NCBI RefSeq assembly: GCF_011320115.1 | Contig: NZ_JAANOZ010000011.1 | Location: forward strand, 1 to 64,000 | Direction: 5' to 3' | Length of the DNA stretch: 64,000 nt | From: Croceibacterium segetis | Lineage (GTDB): Bacteria; Pseudomonadota; Alphaproteobacteria; Sphingomonadales; Sphingomonadaceae | Part shown: positions 1 to 8,419 of the stretch, piece after piece | Layout: the number at the start of each line of letters is the position of its first letter | Position numbering within the stretch: position 1 is the stretch's first letter | The notes under the pieces: generated by a model | Database searches by the model: none | What the model saw: only the letters and a program-made list of their open reading frames with translations | What the model was told of the DNA's origin: nothing | Made by a program: the position numbers and the translations under genes

Positions 1-265
1 GACAGTTGTAGCGCTCGACCAGCGTCACGTCGGCGCCGGCCTTCGCGGCAGCCCACGCCGCTGCGCAACCCGCCGGGCCGCCGCCGATCACCACCACATC
101 GCACTTGTGATAGACGTCGATCTCGCGCGCCTCCTCGCGGATCGTGCCGCCGCGCCGGGGCGGGGGCAGGGTGTGCCGGGTGCTCTCGAACACGTCGGAG
201 CCGAGGAAGCGCTCCTCGCTGTGGCCGGCGATCCGCTGCAACTTCACGTCTTTGTCGTCGGCCAC
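1..265 (-). CDS. FAD-dependent oxidoreductase (N-terminal part; runs off the left edge)
   Basis: Only the first 88 or so codons are inside the window. After a roughly 50-residue charged leader the reading frame gives a classic Rossmann FAD/NAD-binding fingerprint, VVVIGGGPAGCAAAWAA, followed by the acidic strand end VTLVER. This is the ADP-binding loop of FAD-dependent oxidoreductases. The start is GTG at 265, with GGGAG about 6 nt upstream; no ATG lies in a sensible place. The enzyme class is clear but the substrate is not, because the substrate domain is outside the window. It points away from tRNA-Cys and is not part of the operon starting at 11381. Confidence 0.75.
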   Translation of the reverse strand, partial: MADDKDVKLQRIAGHSEERFLGSDVFESTRHTLPPPRRGGTIREEAREIDVYHKCDVVVIGGGPAGCAAAWAAAKAGADVTLVERYNC

Positions 266-381
266 GTTGCGCTCCCAATTTCACCGAAGTGCTATGCCCT
301 CGAGCGCGGAGAGGCAAGCCGCGCGGCGGCTTTCGCATTGCGCCCCGGGAGGGCATTCGCTAGGGCGCCCACTCCGCGTGA

Positions 382-455
382 GGCCCGATGGCGGAGTGGT
401 TACGCAGAGGACTGCAAATCCTTGCACGCCGGTTCGATTCCGGCTCGGGCCTCCA
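382..455 (+). tRNA. tRNA-Cys (anticodon GCA)
   Basis: A 74-nt cloverleaf can be folded by eye. The acceptor stem GGCCCGA pairs with TCGGGCC, the anticodon loop reads CTGCAAA (GCA), and the T arm is GCCGG-TTCGATT-CCGGC. The discriminator base is U, as expected for Cys, and CCA is encoded. The transporter that follows starts 28 nt after the CCA end, so an ORF start inside the tRNA is not a real start. Confidence 0.95.
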
Positions 456-483
456 CTCCCCTCCAGCGCCGGGCGACCCTGAG

Positions 484-1947
484 ATGAGCAGCGCCACGAG
501 AGCTCCGGTGCGGCGCCCGCTGATCGTCGCGGCGATCATGCTGTCCTCGTTCATGATCGCCATCGAGCAGACTATCGTCGCTACGGCGATGCCGCAGATC
601 GTGCGCTACATCGGCGGGCTCTCGCTCTATTCGTGGGTGTTCTCGTCGTTCCTGCTGACCCAGGCCGCTACCACCGTGCTGTTCGGCAAGCTGGCCGACC
701 TTTACGGGCGCAAGCACGTGGTTCTGGCGGGCATCGCCATTTTCCTGATCGGCTCGATCGGTTGCGGCTTCGCCTGGTCGATGCCCTCGCTGATCGCGTT
801 CCGGCTGGTGCAGGGCCTCGGCTCCGGGGCGATCATGCCGGTGACGATGACCATCGTCGGCGACCTGTTCCCCGCACGCGAGCGCGGCAAGGTCCAGGGT
901 TGGCTGGCGAGCGTGTGGGGGGTCTCCTCGATCGCCGGGCCGCTGGCGGGCGGGTTGATCATCCAACACCTGAGCTGGGCGTGGATCTTCTGGATCAACG
1001 TGCCCGTCGGGCTCGCCTCGGCGGCACTGTTCTTCCTCTTCCTTCGTGAGGACGTCGAACACAAGAAGCGCAGCGTCGATGCAGCGGGGGCGGTGCTGTT
1101 CGCGCTCGCGGTCGCCGCGTTCATGCTGCTGTTGACCGAAGGCGGTTCGGGCCGAGTGTTCCTGCCGGCGCTGTCGCTCGCGGTGTGCCTCGTTTGCGCG
1201 GCACTGTTCGTGCTCCAGGAGCGGCGCGCAGCGGACCCGATGATCGCCTTCTCGCTGTGGTCCCGGCGAGTCATGGCGACGACCAACGGTGCGAGCCTCT
1301 TCAGCGGCGCGGCGATGATCGGGGTGACGAGCTTCCTGCCGATGTACGTCCAGGTCGAGATGGGCCGCTCGCCGCTCGTCGCCGGGTTCATGCTCACCGC
1401 CATGGTGCTCGGCTGGCCGATCGCCGCGACCTGGAGCGCGCGCAACTTCCACCGCTTCGGGTTGCGCCGGGTGCTGATCGCGGGAGCTGCGCTGATCGCG
1501 CTCGGCGGCGTGCCCTTCGTCCTCCTCAGCCCGACGACGTCGCCTTACGTCGCCGGCCTCGGTTCGCTGGTGATGGGCTTCGGCATGGGCTTCTTCAACA
1601 CCGCCGCGATCATCATCGTGCAGGACAGCGTCGAGTGGCAGGAGCGCGGGGCGGCGACGTCCTCTTTCGTGTTCGCGCGCAACCTCGGCAGCACGCTTGG
1701 CGCCGCGGCGCTCGGCGGGTTGCTCAACTGGCGTCTGACCAGCGGCGGGTCGGGCTCGCTGCAGGACATCCAGCGCGCGCTCGCTGGCGGCTCATCGGCC
1801 ACGCTGGCGGCGAGCAAGCAGGCGCTGGGGGAGGGCCTGCACCTGACCTTCTGGGGCGTGCTGGCCGTTGCCGCCGCAACCCTTTTGCTGGCGCTATGGG
1901 TTCCCCACGTCGAGTTGCGCCCGCGAGGCGAAGGGCACGGCGGCTAA
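484..1947 (+). CDS. MFS drug exporter, DHA2/EmrB-like, 14 TM
   Basis: A 487-residue polytopic membrane protein. The first TM carries the DHA2 signature around SSFMIAIEQTIVATAMPQI (about residues 18-36). The cytoplasmic motif A, GKLADLYGRKHV, follows near residue 70. Length and hydrophobic pattern fit the 14-TM drug:H+ antiporter-2 family, which exports drugs or other amphiphiles using the proton gradient. I start it at ATG 484, because the in-frame extension upstream lies within tRNA-Cys. It stands alone, with no membrane-fusion (EmrA-type) partner adjacent, so the substrate cannot be inferred. Confidence 0.85.
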   Translation: MSSATRAPVRRPLIVAAIMLSSFMIAIEQTIVATAMPQIVRYIGGLSLYSWVFSSFLLTQAATTVLFGKLADLYGRKHVVLAGIAIFLIGSIGCGFAWSMPSLIAFRLVQGLGSGAIMPVTMTIVGDLFPARERGKVQGWLASVWGVSSIAGPLAGGLIIQHLSWAWIFWINVPVGLASAALFFLFLREDVEHKKRSVDAAGAVLFALAVAAFMLLLTEGGSGRVFLPALSLAVCLVCAALFVLQERRAADPMIAFSLWSRRVMATTNGASLFSGAAMIGVTSFLPMYVQVEMGRSPLVAGFMLTAMVLGWPIAATWSARNFHRFGLRRVLIAGAALIALGGVPFVLLSPTTSPYVAGLGSLVMGFGMGFFNTAAIIIVQDSVEWQERGAATSSFVFARNLGSTLGAAALGGLLNWRLTSGGSGSLQDIQRALAGGSSATLAASKQALGEGLHLTFWGVLAVAAATLLLALWVPHVELRPRGEGHGG

Positions 1948-1957
1948 GGTCCAGACC

Positions 1958-2956
1958 CTAGAGCACCATCAGGTCGTGCGCGAAGATGACCTCGCCCGAG
2001 AAGTGCTTCCTCGCCGCGGCGATCCACATTCCGTCGGTGACCCCCGGCATCAGCGAGACGGTGTGGGCGATGACCAGGGTCTTCACCCCGGCTTCTTGGG
2101 CTATCCGCCCTGCTTCCTCGATCGGCGTGTGCGAGCTGACCACGTGCTGCAGAAGCTTCTGCGCGTCCCCCGCAATCGCCGAGCCGCGTTCCTGGTTGTC
2201 GACGCGCGCATCGCCGGTCCGGCCGGCGAGAGCCGGGGCCTGGTTGGGATTGAGATAGATAGCCTCGTGCACCAGCACGTCGGCGCCCTTGGCCAGTTCG
2301 ACAACGCTTTGCACCGGCGAGGTGTCGCCGGAAAAGGCGATCGAGCGGCCCGGTGTGTCGATGCGATAGGCGAGCGACTTGAAGATCGGCGTGTGCTTGA
2401 CCAGCGTGCAGCTGACCTTGACCGTGCCGTCGTCCATCACCGCCTGCGGAGTGCTGAGCTCGTGGGCGGTGACCGGACCCATCGGTGGATGGCCGATGTC
2501 GTCGAGCCAGACGTCGACGTCTGGCTTGATCGCCTGCAGGTACCCGTCGAGCACCGTCTGGAGCGGCGGCGGGCCGTAGATGTCGAGCGGCCGGGTCAGC
2601 CCGGCGTACCAGGCGAAGTAGACCAGCGTGCCGAGCTCGATGTTATGGTCCGGGTGATTGTGGGTGATGAAGATGTTGCGGATGTCCTGCAGCTTCAGTC
2701 CGCCGCGGACCAGCTGCTCGCTGGCACCGTAGCCGCAGTCGACCACATAGACCCGGTCGCCGACGACCACCGCGTAGCACGTCATGTACTGCGCTCCGCC
2801 GACGCTGGGGCCGGCGCGCGAGCCGAGGATGTAGAGCTTGGTGTCGCTTTCCGGGGTGGCCAGCGCCATCCGCGAGGTGGCGAGCGATGCAGCAGCGGAC
2901 ACCGCTCCCGCGGTCCGCAGAAGACCGCGGCGGTCGATATTCCAGTTCTGACCCAC
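1958..2956 (-). CDS. Tat-exported MBL-fold metallo-hydrolase
   Basis: 332 residues from GTG 2956, which has GGAAGG about 8 nt upstream; an extension to 3022 is open but adds an unlikely leader. The N-terminus reads DRRGLLRTAGAVSAAASL, a twin-arginine signal followed by an Ala-rich hydrophobic stretch, so the protein probably folds in the cytoplasm and is exported. The metal-binding motif THNHPDH (H99, H101, D103, H104) marks a dinuclear zinc MBL hydrolase, and the overall layout resembles the RNase Z/arylsulfatase-like branch. Substrate unknown. It is convergent with the MFS exporter, 10 nt away. A periplasmic lactone or ester hydrolase is as likely as anything else. Confidence 0.8.
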   Translation of the reverse strand: MGQNWNIDRRGLLRTAGAVSAAASLATSRMALATPESDTKLYILGSRAGPSVGGAQYMTCYAVVVGDRVYVVDCGYGASEQLVRGGLKLQDIRNIFITHNHPDHNIELGTLVYFAWYAGLTRPLDIYGPPPLQTVLDGYLQAIKPDVDVWLDDIGHPPMGPVTAHELSTPQAVMDDGTVKVSCTLVKHTPIFKSLAYRIDTPGRSIAFSGDTSPVQSVVELAKGADVLVHEAIYLNPNQAPALAGRTGDARVDNQERGSAIAGDAQKLLQHVVSSHTPIEEAGRIAQEAGVKTLVIAHTVSLMPGVTDGMWIAAARKHFSGEVIFAHDLMVL

Positions 2957-3103
2957 TTTGATTACCCTTCCGATGTTCCGCCCCCAGGCGGCGGAATGGT
3001 GAATCCCTGCTCCCTTTCTCACAGGCTTATCGGCCGCTCGACGCTTGTCAATCGAGCACGGGGATTGCGGCCTCGCGCCAAGGCGATTAAGGGCCCGCGC
3101 TGT

Positions 3104-3179
3104 GCCGCCTTAGCTCAGTTGGTAGAGCATCGCATTCGTAATGCGGGGGTCACAGGTTCGAGTCCTGTAGGCGGCACCA
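3104..3179 (+). tRNA. tRNA-Thr (anticodon CGT)
   Basis: A 76-nt cloverleaf. Acceptor GCCGCCT pairs with AGGCGGC, the D arm is GCTC-AGTTGGTA-GAGC, the anticodon loop is TTCGTAA (CGT, reading ACG) and the T arm is ACAGG-TTCGAGT-CCTGT. A73 and CCA are encoded. It lies between the MBL hydrolase and the molybdate transporter, pointing toward the convergent modC end 8 nt later. Confidence 0.96.
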
Positions 3180-3186
3180 TACCCCA

Positions 3187-3801
3187 TCAATCGAGAACGA
3201 TCACCTCGCCCGCCAGCCGCTCGACCTCCGCGGCCGCGTGGCTGACGAGCAGCGTCGGCAAGCCGAGCTCGTCGCGGATGCGTTCGATCAGGCGCAGAAT
3301 CTCCTCGGCGCGCGGCGGATCGAGCGAGGTCAGCGGTTCGTCGAGCAGGAGGAACTTCGGTGCGGCGAGGAGCGCACGGCCGATCGCCACGCGCTTGGCT
3401 TCACCGCCCGAGAGCGTCGCTGGAAAGCGCCGTGCGAGGTGGCCGATGCCGAGGAAATCGAGCGCTTCCGAGCGCGTCATCAACCCGGCTTCGGCCTGCT
3501 CTCCGTAAGCCAGGTTGGCGGACACCGTGCGGTGGGGGAACAGTCGCAAGTCCTGAAACACGTAGCCGGCGCGGCGGCGCTCGGGCGGCAGGTCGATGCC
3601 GATGGCGCTGTCGAACAGGGTCTCGCCGCCGATGCGGACGTGGCCGGAAAGCGGCTCGTGGAGACCGGCGATGCAGTTGAGCAGCGTGGTCTTGCCGATT
3701 CCCGATGGGCCGGTGATTGCCACCAGCTTCGCCTCGCTGGCGATCTCGCACTCGCGCGTGCCCTCGCCGGCGCGGTAGGTCAGGGCGATGTCAAAGGACA
3801 T
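3187..3801 (-). CDS. modC: Molybdate ABC transporter ATPase ModC (short form)
   Basis: A 204-residue ABC ATPase energising molybdate import. Walker A GPSGIGKTT is at 31-39, the signature LSGGEAKRVAIGRAL near 128 and Walker B LLLDEPLTSLD near 150, with the switch His in SHAAAEV. It stops right after the ATPase domain. The C-terminal TOBE/MOP molybdate-binding domain of long ModC (about 350 aa in E. coli) is absent. The gene starts 11 nt inside the end of modB, indicating translational coupling. Identity rests on the modA-modB context, since the ATPase alone would not separate molybdate from tungstate or sulfate. Confidence 0.85.
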   Translation of the reverse strand: MSFDIALTYRAGEGTRECEIASEAKLVAITGPSGIGKTTLLNCIAGLHEPLSGHVRIGGETLFDSAIGIDLPPERRRAGYVFQDLRLFPHRTVSANLAYGEQAEAGLMTRSEALDFLGIGHLARRFPATLSGGEAKRVAIGRALLAAPKFLLLDEPLTSLDPPRAEEILRLIERIRDELGLPTLLVSHAAAEVERLAGEVIVLD

Positions 3802-4492
3802 GGGCGCGCCTTCCGTGCGAACGGCGCACGAGGAGTTCAGAAGCGAGCAGAGCGGCCACCGAAAGCAGCACAGAGATGATTGCCAGGCGCGTCACCGCCG
3901 CTTCTGCTCCGGGCACCTGCAGCCCGGTGTAGATCGCCAGCGGCAGGGTGCGCGTCTCTCCGGGAATGTTGGAGGCGAAGGTGATCGTCGCGCCGAACTC
4001 CCCAAGCGAGCGGGCGAAGCCGAGCATGGTCCCGGCGAGCACCCCCGGCAGGCTGAGCGGAAGCGTGATCGTGAGGAACGCGCGCCACGGGGTCGCCCCC
4101 AATGTCCGCGCCGCACCGACCAGCTTGCGGTCGACGGCCTCGATCGACAGGCGCATCGCCCGCACCATCAGCGGTAGCGCCATCACCGCCGCGGCGAGGG
4201 CGGCGCCGGTCCAGCGGAACACCAGCACGAGGCCGGTCGTCTCCTCGAGCCAATGCCCCAGAGGCCCCGTGCGACCGAACAACAGCAGCAGGACCCAGCC
4301 GGTCACCACCGGCGGCAGCACCAGCGGCAAGTGCACTGCCGCGTCGAGCAGGATCCGCCCCGGAAAGCGCCGCCGGGCGAGCAGCCAGGCGAGGGCGTAG
4401 GCGACCGGCACGGTCAGCGCGACCGCGAGCACGCTGACCTTGAGCGACAGCGCGACGATCGCCCATTCGGCGGAGGTTGGCCAAGGGGCCAT
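3791..4492 (-). CDS. modB: Molybdate ABC transporter permease ModB
   Basis: A 233-residue inner-membrane permease with about five TM segments. The binding-protein-dependent transport (EAA) loop is visible as VGAARTLGATPWRAFLTITLPLSLPGVLAG, positioned to contact ModC. ATG 4492 overlaps the modA stop by one base (TGATG), so it is translated from the modA message. The length is normal for ModB (about 230 aa). Confidence 0.9.
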   Translation of the reverse strand: MAPWPTSAEWAIVALSLKVSVLAVALTVPVAYALAWLLARRRFPGRILLDAAVHLPLVLPPVVTGWVLLLLFGRTGPLGHWLEETTGLVLVFRWTGAALAAAVMALPLMVRAMRLSIEAVDRKLVGAARTLGATPWRAFLTITLPLSLPGVLAGTMLGFARSLGEFGATITFASNIPGETRTLPLAIYTGLQVPGAEAAVTRLAIISVLLSVAALLASELLVRRSHGRRAHVL

Positions 4493-5268
4493 CAGAGGGG
4501 TTCGAATCCGAAGCCGGCGAAGATCGCACGGCCCCTTGGCGATTGGAGGAACCGCTCGAACGACTCCGCCTGCGGGCTTCTGGAGGCGGCGAGGATCGCG
4601 ACCGGGTAGCGGATCGGCGGATGGCTCCCGGAGGGGAACGTCGCCACCACGCGCACCTTGGCGGAGGCCGCGGCGTCGGTCGCATAGACGATGCCCAGCG
4701 GTGCCTCGCCACTTTCGACGAGGGCGAGCGCGGCGCGGACATTCTCGGCGCGGACGATCCGGCCCGCGAGCTCGCCCCAAATGCCAAGATGCTCGAGCGC
4801 GGCCTTGCCGTACTTGCCCGCCGGCACGGCTTCGGGATCGGCCATCGCCAGCCGCCCGTTGCCGATGGCGGCGCCGATGCTTGCCGGGTTGGAGAGATCG
4901 ACCGTCGCCGCGCTGGCCTTGGGAGCGATCACGACGATGGTGTTGCCCAGAAGGTCGTGGCGGGTGCCCGGCCGCAGAGCGCCGCCCGTCTCGACTGCAT
5001 CCATCCACGCCTCGTCGGCCGACACGAACAGGTCGGCCGGCGCGCCGCTCTCGATCTGCCGGGCGAGCGCGGAAGACGCGGCGAACGAGAGCACCGGGTG
5101 AGGGTGATCCTGCTTCGCCCAGGCATCGGCTTCCGCCTGAAGGGCTTCCTGAAGGCTCGAAGCGGCCAGCACCACGAGGGGCTTCGGGCCGACACCGTTC
5201 GGACCACAGGCGGCGAGACAGAGGATGACAATGGGCGCTAGGATGCGGGCGACGGACCGGCTGAGCAT
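4492..5268 (-). CDS. modA: Molybdate-binding lipoprotein ModA
   Basis: A 258-residue periplasmic binding protein. The signal ends in a lipobox-like CLAAC, suggesting it is lipid-anchored, unlike the free periplasmic ModA of E. coli. The mature protein opens with LVVLAASSLQEAL and later has VSADEAWMD; the ASSL and SADEAWMD elements are typical of the oxyanion pocket of ModA-type proteins. ATG 5268 is chosen because it starts the signal peptide; an upstream extension would run through the intergenic operator. It is first gene of the modABC operon. Confidence 0.88.
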   Translation of the reverse strand: MLSRSVARILAPIVILCLAACGPNGVGPKPLVVLAASSLQEALQAEADAWAKQDHPHPVLSFAASSALARQIESGAPADLFVSADEAWMDAVETGGALRPGTRHDLLGNTIVVIAPKASAATVDLSNPASIGAAIGNGRLAMADPEAVPAGKYGKAALEHLGIWGELAGRIVRAENVRAALALVESGEAPLGIVYATDAAASAKVRVVATFPSGSHPPIRYPVAILAASRSPQAESFERFLQSPRGRAIFAGFGFEPL

Positions 5269-5272
5269 TGGC

Positions 5273-5296
5273 GAGCTATATATCTCGGTATACAAC
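5273..5296. promoter_or_regulatory. Possible ModE-type operator / divergent promoter
   Basis: Between modA and the divergent ModE-domain gene the sequence has TATATAT, 5 nt, then TATACAAC. This resembles the ModE operator architecture described in enterobacteria, with two TATATA-like half-sites about 6-7 nt apart. It is the only AT-rich patch in a GC-rich neighbourhood and sits 5 nt upstream of the modA start codon, where a bound repressor would block modA. I infer that the adjacent regulator binds here; the -10 elements of one or both genes may lie in the same patch. Confidence 0.45.
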
Positions 5297-5323
5297 TGGT
5301 CCAGTGCCGAGGAGGAGGCGGAA

Positions 5324-5668
5324 ATGGCGCGGCTCAAGCTGAAGCTACAGCTTTACTGCGGCGACGAGATCGCCATGGGGCCGGGCAAGGCGGCGTTGCT
5401 GCGGGCGATCGCCCGCACCGGCTCGATCTCCGCTGCCGGCCGCGAGCTGGGGATGAGCTATCGTCGCGCCTGGCTGCTCGTCGACACGATGAACCGCTGC
5501 TTCGCCGAGCCGCTGGTCGAGGGGCGCTCGGGCTCGGGCGCGCGAGTGACGGCGGCGGGCGAGGCGGCGCTGGCCGATTACCTCGCGCTGGCCGAGCGGG
5601 CCGAGCACGCCGCCGACGGGGCCGCGTTCGAGCGGCTCGAGAAGATGATCCGCACGCATCCGGACTAA
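5324..5668 (+). CDS. ModE-like regulator, DNA-binding domain only
   Basis: A 114-residue winged helix-turn-helix protein matching the N-terminal domain of ModE (LysR-like fold). GPGKAALLRAIARTGSISAAGRELGMSYRRAW covers the recognition helices, and the LVEGRSGSGARVT segment is the family's wing. The start is ATG 5324 with a GGAGGAGG Shine-Dalgarno. The two C-terminal MOP domains that bind molybdate in full ModE (about 260 aa) are missing, so molybdate sensing must come from elsewhere or be lost. It is divergent from modABC, so control of that operon is the likely role. Its stop overlaps that of the convergent alcohol dehydrogenase. Confidence 0.85.
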   Translation: MARLKLKLQLYCGDEIAMGPGKAALLRAIARTGSISAAGRELGMSYRRAWLLVDTMNRCFAEPLVEGRSGSGARVTAAGEAALADYLALAERAEHAADGAAFERLEKMIRTHPD

Positions 5669-6666
5669 GGCGCGATCAGCACCTTGCATTGGCTGGCGCG
5701 GTGCTTGAGGCTTTCGAACACCTCGGGCGTCTCGGCGAGCGAGATGGTGTCGGTGACCAGCAGCCGAGGCTCGATCGCGCCTTCCGCCAGCGCATCGAGC
5801 GAGGCCAGGTATTCCGGCACGGTGAAGAACGCGCTGGTGACGAGGCGCACTTCCTTCGAGAGCATCGCGAAGCTGTTGAAGGTGTCGGGCTTCGTGCACA
5901 GGCCGAGCAGCAGGATCGTGCCGCGCGGGCGCACCTGGCTCACCGCCTGCTCGATCAGGCCGGGAATGCCGACGCACTCGAAAACAATGTCGGCCTGGCC
6001 GCCTAGCGCGCGCTCTGCGCTGCCGACTGGGTCCGCCGGATCGACGACGAACACGTCGGCGCCCATCTCGAGCGCGCGGGCTTGCTGGAATTCGGCGATG
6101 TCCTGGATCGCGACCTTGGCGGCACCCAGCCGCTTCGCCCAGAAGGCCACGGCGAGGCCGATCGGCCCGGCGCCGAGGACCAGGACCTTGTCACCCTGTT
6201 GCAGGCCGGAGAGGTTGACGCCGTGCTGCGCCACCGCCAGCGGCTCGATGATCGCGCCGTCGGCGAGCGACAGGTCGGCGGGCAGCTTGATGCACTGGTT
6301 TGGTCGCGTGAGCGCGAATTCGGCATAGCCGCCGCCTTGCAGGCCGAACTGCGCGCACCATTGGACCTCGCCCTTGCGGCAGTGCTGGCAATGGCCGCAG
6401 CTCTTGAGCGGGATCACCGAAACGAGATCGCCGGTCTTGAGGCCCTCGGCGCCCTTACCGAGCGCCACGACCTCGCCGGCGAACTCGTGGCCGAGCACGT
6501 CGCCGTGCTTGCAGCCGTAGGCGGCATCCTCGGTCATATGGAGGTCGGAGCCGCAGATGCCGCAACGGCCGACCTTGACGACCACCTGGCCATCGCCGGG
6601 GGTCGGATCTGGCAAGCTCTCAAGCGCGAGCGGCTTGTGCAGCTCCTGGAAGACGACCGCCCGCAT
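5665..6666 (-). CDS. Zinc-dependent medium-chain alcohol dehydrogenase
   Basis: A 333-residue MDR-family NAD(P)-dependent alcohol/polyol dehydrogenase. Catalytic zinc ligands are visible in CGICGSDLH (C38) and GHE (H60, E61). Four structural-zinc cysteines are present (C90, C93, C96, C104), and the nucleotide loop is LGAGPIGLAVAFWAK. It is last gene of the seven-gene operon; its ATG directly abuts the stop of the MBL gene (TAG-ATG). In that setting it probably oxidises an alcohol intermediate or reduces an aldehyde. The specific substrate cannot be read from sequence. Confidence 0.85.
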   Translation of the reverse strand: MRAVVFQELHKPLALESLPDPTPGDGQVVVKVGRCGICGSDLHMTEDAAYGCKHGDVLGHEFAGEVVALGKGAEGLKTGDLVSVIPLKSCGHCQHCRKGEVQWCAQFGLQGGGYAEFALTRPNQCIKLPADLSLADGAIIEPLAVAQHGVNLSGLQQGDKVLVLGAGPIGLAVAFWAKRLGAAKVAIQDIAEFQQARALEMGADVFVVDPADPVGSAERALGGQADIVFECVGIPGLIEQAVSQVRPRGTILLLGLCTKPDTFNSFAMLSKEVRLVTSAFFTVPEYLASLDALAEGAIEPRLLVTDTISLAETPEVFESLKHRASQCKVLIAP

Positions 6667-7557
6667 CTACTCGGTCCAGCGGGGTTGTTCGCCCTTGGCG
6701 ACTTCGCTGGAGTTTACCAGCAAGAAGCCATCGAGGATGTCGATCGAGTTGGGGAAAGCGGCCTTCACCCGCGCCTGCAGGTCCTTCGAGTCCTTTGAGG
6801 CGGCAACCAGGCCGGGCCAGGCGGCGATGTACTTGCGACTGAAGGCGATCCCGCTGGCATCGTTGGGCAGGTCCGGCTTGGCGTGCCCGGCGACGACGAT
6901 CTCCGGCTTTAGCGCCTCGAACTGCGCAAGCGACTTGTCCCACGCGGCAATGTCCGCCGGGCTATGCTCGCCGAACCACAGAAACATCTGGTTGTAGACC
7001 AGGTCGCCGGCGATCAGCGCCTTGATGTCGGGCACCCACAAGGCCGTGGCATGGACGTGATCGCCCTGCATCGGCCCGAGCACCTTGAGCGCATGACCTT
7101 CGAGCATGATCGTGTCGCCGGTCATGGCCGCGGGCGCGCTCGGGTGCGCGGGGCCGTTCGCTCCAAGCATCGGGCTCCAGCGCTTCACCTTGAACGGCAG
7201 CGAGCGCCAGATGTCGGCAACAACGGTCGGATGAGCGACGATTTGCGCGTCTGGGAAGGCCTCGGCGATCACGTCCATCGAGAAGTAGTGATCCGGGTGG
7301 TCGTGGGTGACGAACACCGTCGTGAGGCGCTTGCCACTGTCGAGCACCATCGCGACCACCCGGTGCGCGTCGGCCTTGGTGAAAGGCGGATCGACCAGCA
7401 CGGCATCGTGCTCCCCCTCGATCAGGGTAGCGTTGGAATAGAGCGATCCCGCGCTGGTGCGCAGCACTTCGATCTTGAGTGGCGGCTTGTCCTGCGCAGC
7501 GACAGGTGAGGCAAGCGATGCCAACGCGGCAAAGGCGACTCCGACGATCCGGTTCAT
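6667..7557 (-). CDS. Secreted MBL-fold metallo-hydrolase
   Basis: 296 residues with a Sec signal peptide ending AAQ near residue 22. The metal site is THDHPDH (H85, H87, D89, H90), with further ligands in HVHATALW, IAGDLVYN and VVAGHAKPD. This layout resembles class B3-like or quorum-lactonase-like MBL hydrolases in the periplasm. It lies 10 nt after the SDR gene and abuts the alcohol dehydrogenase. It may open a lactone or ester of the compound this operon handles, so that the product can be imported. A beta-lactamase role is possible but not favoured by the context. Confidence 0.78.
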   Translation of the reverse strand: MNRIVGVAFAALASLASPVAAQDKPPLKIEVLRTSAGSLYSNATLIEGEHDAVLVDPPFTKADAHRVVAMVLDSGKRLTTVFVTHDHPDHYFSMDVIAEAFPDAQIVAHPTVVADIWRSLPFKVKRWSPMLGANGPAHPSAPAAMTGDTIMLEGHALKVLGPMQGDHVHATALWVPDIKALIAGDLVYNQMFLWFGEHSPADIAAWDKSLAQFEALKPEIVVAGHAKPDLPNDASGIAFSRKYIAAWPGLVAASKDSKDLQARVKAAFPNSIDILDGFLLVNSSEVAKGEQPRWTE

Positions 7558-7567
7558 GAGCTTCCCC

Positions 7568-8419
7568 TCAATTCAGCGGCTTGACCGGCCCGAGCTGCAT
7601 GCCGCCGTCGATCATCACGTGGGCGCCGGTGATGTAGCTGCCGGCGTCACTCGCCAGCAGCAGCGCGAGCGGCTTGATCTGGTAGGTTTCGGCCATGCGC
7701 CCGACCGGGACCAGCTCGTCCCACGCCTTCTTCGCCGCGGGGTTCTTCTTGACCCAGCCATCGCCGATATTGGTGACGAACGGGCCGGGCGCGATGGCGT
7801 TCACCCGGATGCCATACGCGGCGAGCTCGTAAGCGGCGTGGCGCATGAAGTGCTTCACGCCCGCCTTCGCCGCCATGTAGGGCACGCCGACGATCGCCTC
7901 GTTGACCTCGGCGGCGTTCGAGCTGGTGATGACGATGGCGCCACCACGGCGTTGCGTATTGGCCTTCATCACCCGCGCCGCCTCGCGCACGGTGTGGAAC
8001 ACGCCGGTGAGGTTGATGCCGATCGACTTGTACCACCGCTCGGGCTCGTAGACGTCGATCTGCCCGGCGGGATTGCGCATGCCTTCGGGGGTCCAGAAGC
8101 CGTTGCCGACATCGAGCCCGGCGTTGGCGAAGGCGATGTCGCAACCGCCGTAAGCAGCGACGTGGTTGTCGAACGCCTGCGCCACCTGATCGAGTTGCGC
8201 GACGTCGCACACGTCCCAGCGTGCTTCATAGCCTTCGTCGACCAGCCGCTTGGCCTCACGCTCGGCACCTGCTGCGTCGATGTCGGTCAGCGTGACCTTC
8301 GCGCCCCCTTCCGCCATGCATTCGGCATAGGCGAGCCCGATCCCGCTCGCCGCCCCGGTAATCAGCGCCGAGCGGCCGCGGATGTCGAACTGGTCGAGGG
8401 TCTTGGGGCCTTCGCTCAC
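7568..8419 (-). CDS. Short-chain dehydrogenase/reductase (SDR)
   Basis: 283 residues from GTG 8419. The cofactor motif TGAASGIG is near residue 20, NAG follows the fourth strand (FANAGLD), and the catalytic set is N-S-Y-K: NLTGVF, ITSSNAAE and YMAAKAG. It is a classical SDR oxidising or reducing a hydroxyl/keto group with NAD(P). An acidic residue at the end of strand 2 (LTDIDAAG) favours NAD. The GTG start overlaps the upstream cupin stop as GTGA. An approximately 20-residue insertion (WTPEGMRNPAGQIDVYEPER) before the dimer helix is longer than usual. Confidence 0.88.
   Translation of the reverse strand: MSEGPKTLDQFDIRGRSALITGAASGIGLAYAECMAEGGAKVTLTDIDAAGAEREAKRLVDEGYEARWDVCDVAQLDQVAQAFDNHVAAYGGCDIAFANAGLDVGNGFWTPEGMRNPAGQIDVYEPERWYKSIGINLTGVFHTVREAARVMKANTQRRGGAIVITSSNAAEVNEAIVGVPYMAAKAGVKHFMRHAAYELAAYGIRVNAIAPGPFVTNIGDGWVKKNPAAKKAWDELVPVGRMAETYQIKPLALLLASDAGSYITGAHVMIDGGMQLGPVKPLN

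Noticed and set aside
388-483. Extension of the MFS gene start to 388
   Set aside because: The extra codons lie inside tRNA-Cys and its 3' flank; ATG 484 gives a normal N-terminus.
1958-2956. Class B beta-lactamase
   Set aside because: The MBL motif alone does not show beta-lactamase activity, and the surrounding ligands look RNase Z-like; left as an MBL hydrolase.
3187-5668. Truncated modC as a pseudogene
   Set aside because: The ABC ATPase domain is complete with Walker A, signature and Walker B; ModC without TOBE occurs naturally.
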